This document shows, one piece after another, positions 7,481-7,840 of a DNA stretch of 7,840 bases. The first letter of the stretch is position 1; every line of letters starts with the position of its first letter. The DNA lies in assembly GCA_002696705.1 (NCBI GenBank), contig NZSH01000014.1, forward strand, positions 1 through 7,840. Reading direction: 5' to 3'. Source of the stretch: Woeseiaceae bacterium (lineage in GTDB: Bacteria > Acidobacteriota > Vicinamibacteria > Vicinamibacterales > UBA823). Under the pieces are notes generated by a model. It ran no database searches and was not told the DNA's origin. It saw only the letters and a list, made by a program, of their open reading frames with translations. The position numbers were made by a program, and so were the translations under genes.

Positions 7481-7509
7481 TCTGCATCTGGACCAATCGC
7501 CAGTATACT
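7481..7509 (+). promoter_or_regulatory. Candidate promoter of the lipoprotein gene
   Basis: TATACT at 7504-7509 matches five of six bases of the -10 consensus. Seventeen bases upstream, TCTGCA (7481-7486) matches the -35 consensus in only three of six, so an activator may be needed if this is real. Transcription would start near 7516, giving a leader of about 70 bases that contains the whole hairpin at 7524-7568 and the ribosome site. Confidence 0.35.
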
Positions 7510-7523
7510 TGTCGGCGCTGTCG

Positions 7524-7568
7524 ACGACTAAGGGCCACTGCGGAATTGGTGGTTAAAAGTCGTTTTTT
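7524..7568 (+). terminator. Hairpin plus T run in the lipoprotein leader (possible attenuator)
   Basis: ACGACT (7524-7529) pairs with AGTCGT (7558-7563). Inside it, GGCCAC (7533-7538) pairs with GTGGTT (7549-7554), using two G-U pairs, around a ten-base loop. The outer arm runs straight into T residues up to 7568. That is the shape of an intrinsic terminator on the plus strand, lying between the candidate promoter and the ribosome site at 7574-7580. It could attenuate expression of the lipoprotein gene. The internal loop (AAG against AAA) and the modest stem length weaken the case, and no anti-terminator structure was worked out. Confidence 0.35.
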
Positions 7569-7573
7569 CGTAA

Positions 7574-7580
7574 GGGAGGA
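7574..7580 (+). promoter_or_regulatory. Ribosome binding site of the lipoprotein gene
   Basis: GGGAGGA lies five bases before the ATG at 7586-7588. It is a strong Shine-Dalgarno and fixes the start directly ahead of the lipoprotein signal peptide. Confidence 0.8.
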
Positions 7581-7585
7581 CAGGA

Positions 7586-7840
7586 ATGAGGCGAAAACGG
7601 AATCTTTTCATCGGGTCGTCGTTGTTGGCCCTCATAATCGCGTGCGGCGCTGAGCAACCCGCCGTAGACGAGGCCGCGGACGAGCAGGCAACGGGCGGAA
7701 AAATGGCTCCAATGTTTGAAGTCGATCCGTTGTGGCCGAAGAATTTACCGGACCACTGGCTCATGGGTGCAACGATCGGCGTCGACGTCGATTCCCAGGA
7801 TCACATCTGGATCGTGCATCGCAATACCCCAGACCAGTTC
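7586..7840 (+). CDS. Lipoprotein of the NHL/six-bladed beta-propeller type, N-terminal part (runs off the window)
   Basis: The first 85 residues are present. The basic start MRRKR and a hydrophobic core are followed by the lipobox LIIAC with Cys20, the expected lipidation site, so the mature protein would be membrane-tethered outside the cytoplasm. After an acidic, alanine-rich linker (21-37) comes FEVDPLWPKNLPDHWLMG (44-61), followed by GVDVDSQDHIWIVHR (65-79). That last stretch is the first strand set of an NHL-type propeller blade. Proteins opening in this way are recurrent in Acidobacteriota and related environmental bacteria, usually annotated as NHL repeat or six-bladed propeller proteins. 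Some are called peptidyl-alpha-hydroxyglycine lyase-like by fold alone. The activity cannot be told from this fragment. It is transcribed divergently from the HupE-like gene, and a hand count over 7621-7800 gives about 60% GC, richer than the minus-strand genes. Confidence 0.82.
   Translation, partial: MRRKRNLFIGSSLLALIIACGAEQPAVDEAADEQATGGKMAPMFEVDPLWPKNLPDHWLMGATIGVDVDSQDHIWIVHRNTPDQF

Noticed and set aside
7380..7538. N-terminal extension of the HupE-like gene to a GTG at 7538
   Set aside because: The added 53 residues are basic and polar, place the signal peptide far inside the protein, and overlap the promoter, hairpin and leader of the divergent lipoprotein gene. No ribosome site precedes the GTG.
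1..7840. CRISPR array, tRNA, rRNA, insertion sequence, attachment site or defence island
   Set aside because: No regularly spaced repeats, tRNA-like cloverleaf, transposase or integrase motif, or terminal inverted repeats were seen on either strand.

Overview
This window looks like chromosomal DNA of a Gram-negative, free-living heterotroph. Four of its six identified genes are exported or sit in the membrane: a lipoprotein, a signal-peptide beta-propeller protein, an anchored cyclotransferase and an NCS1 permease; a fifth, the HupE-like protein, is also a membrane protein. Exported Asp-box propellers and propeller lipoproteins like these are common in Acidobacteriota, Gemmatimonadota, Bacteroidota and some marine Gammaproteobacteria. 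I cannot pick a phylum from the sequence alone. Sampled stretches of the minus-strand genes are about 43-55% GC. No rRNA, tRNA, CRISPR array, insertion sequence, integrase or other mobile-element signature was seen.

Layout, read along the minus strand from the right: a HupE/UreJ-like membrane protein with a periplasmic domain (7379-6003); a short promoter-containing gap; a 1019-residue exported Asp-box (BNR/sortilin-like) beta-propeller protein (5911-2852); a membrane-anchored papaya-type glutaminyl-peptide cyclotransferase whose start overlaps the end of the propeller gene (2859-1984); an NCS1 (purine/cytosine/hydantoin type) permease 33 bases further on (1950-565); a GTG-started 52-residue two-helix membrane protein overlapping the permease stop by four bases (568-410); and the first 108 codons of a class I SAM-dependent methyltransferase that runs off the left edge (324-1). 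Facing right is the start of a lipoprotein of the NHL/six-bladed propeller type (7586-7840). A leader of about 200 bases separates it from the HupE-like gene and holds a candidate promoter and a hairpin followed by a T run.

Four genes (propeller, cyclotransferase, permease, small protein) are so tightly packed that they are probably one transcription unit, with a candidate sigma70-like promoter just before the propeller gene. The cyclotransferase turns N-terminal glutamine into pyroglutamate outside the cytoplasm. The propeller protein encoded just before it is predicted to begin with glutamine after signal-peptide removal. NCS1 carriers move small cyclic amides, and pyroglutamate is such a compound. 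A link between modification and uptake is therefore conceivable but unproven. The small membrane protein, translationally coupled to the permease, is the least described element here.
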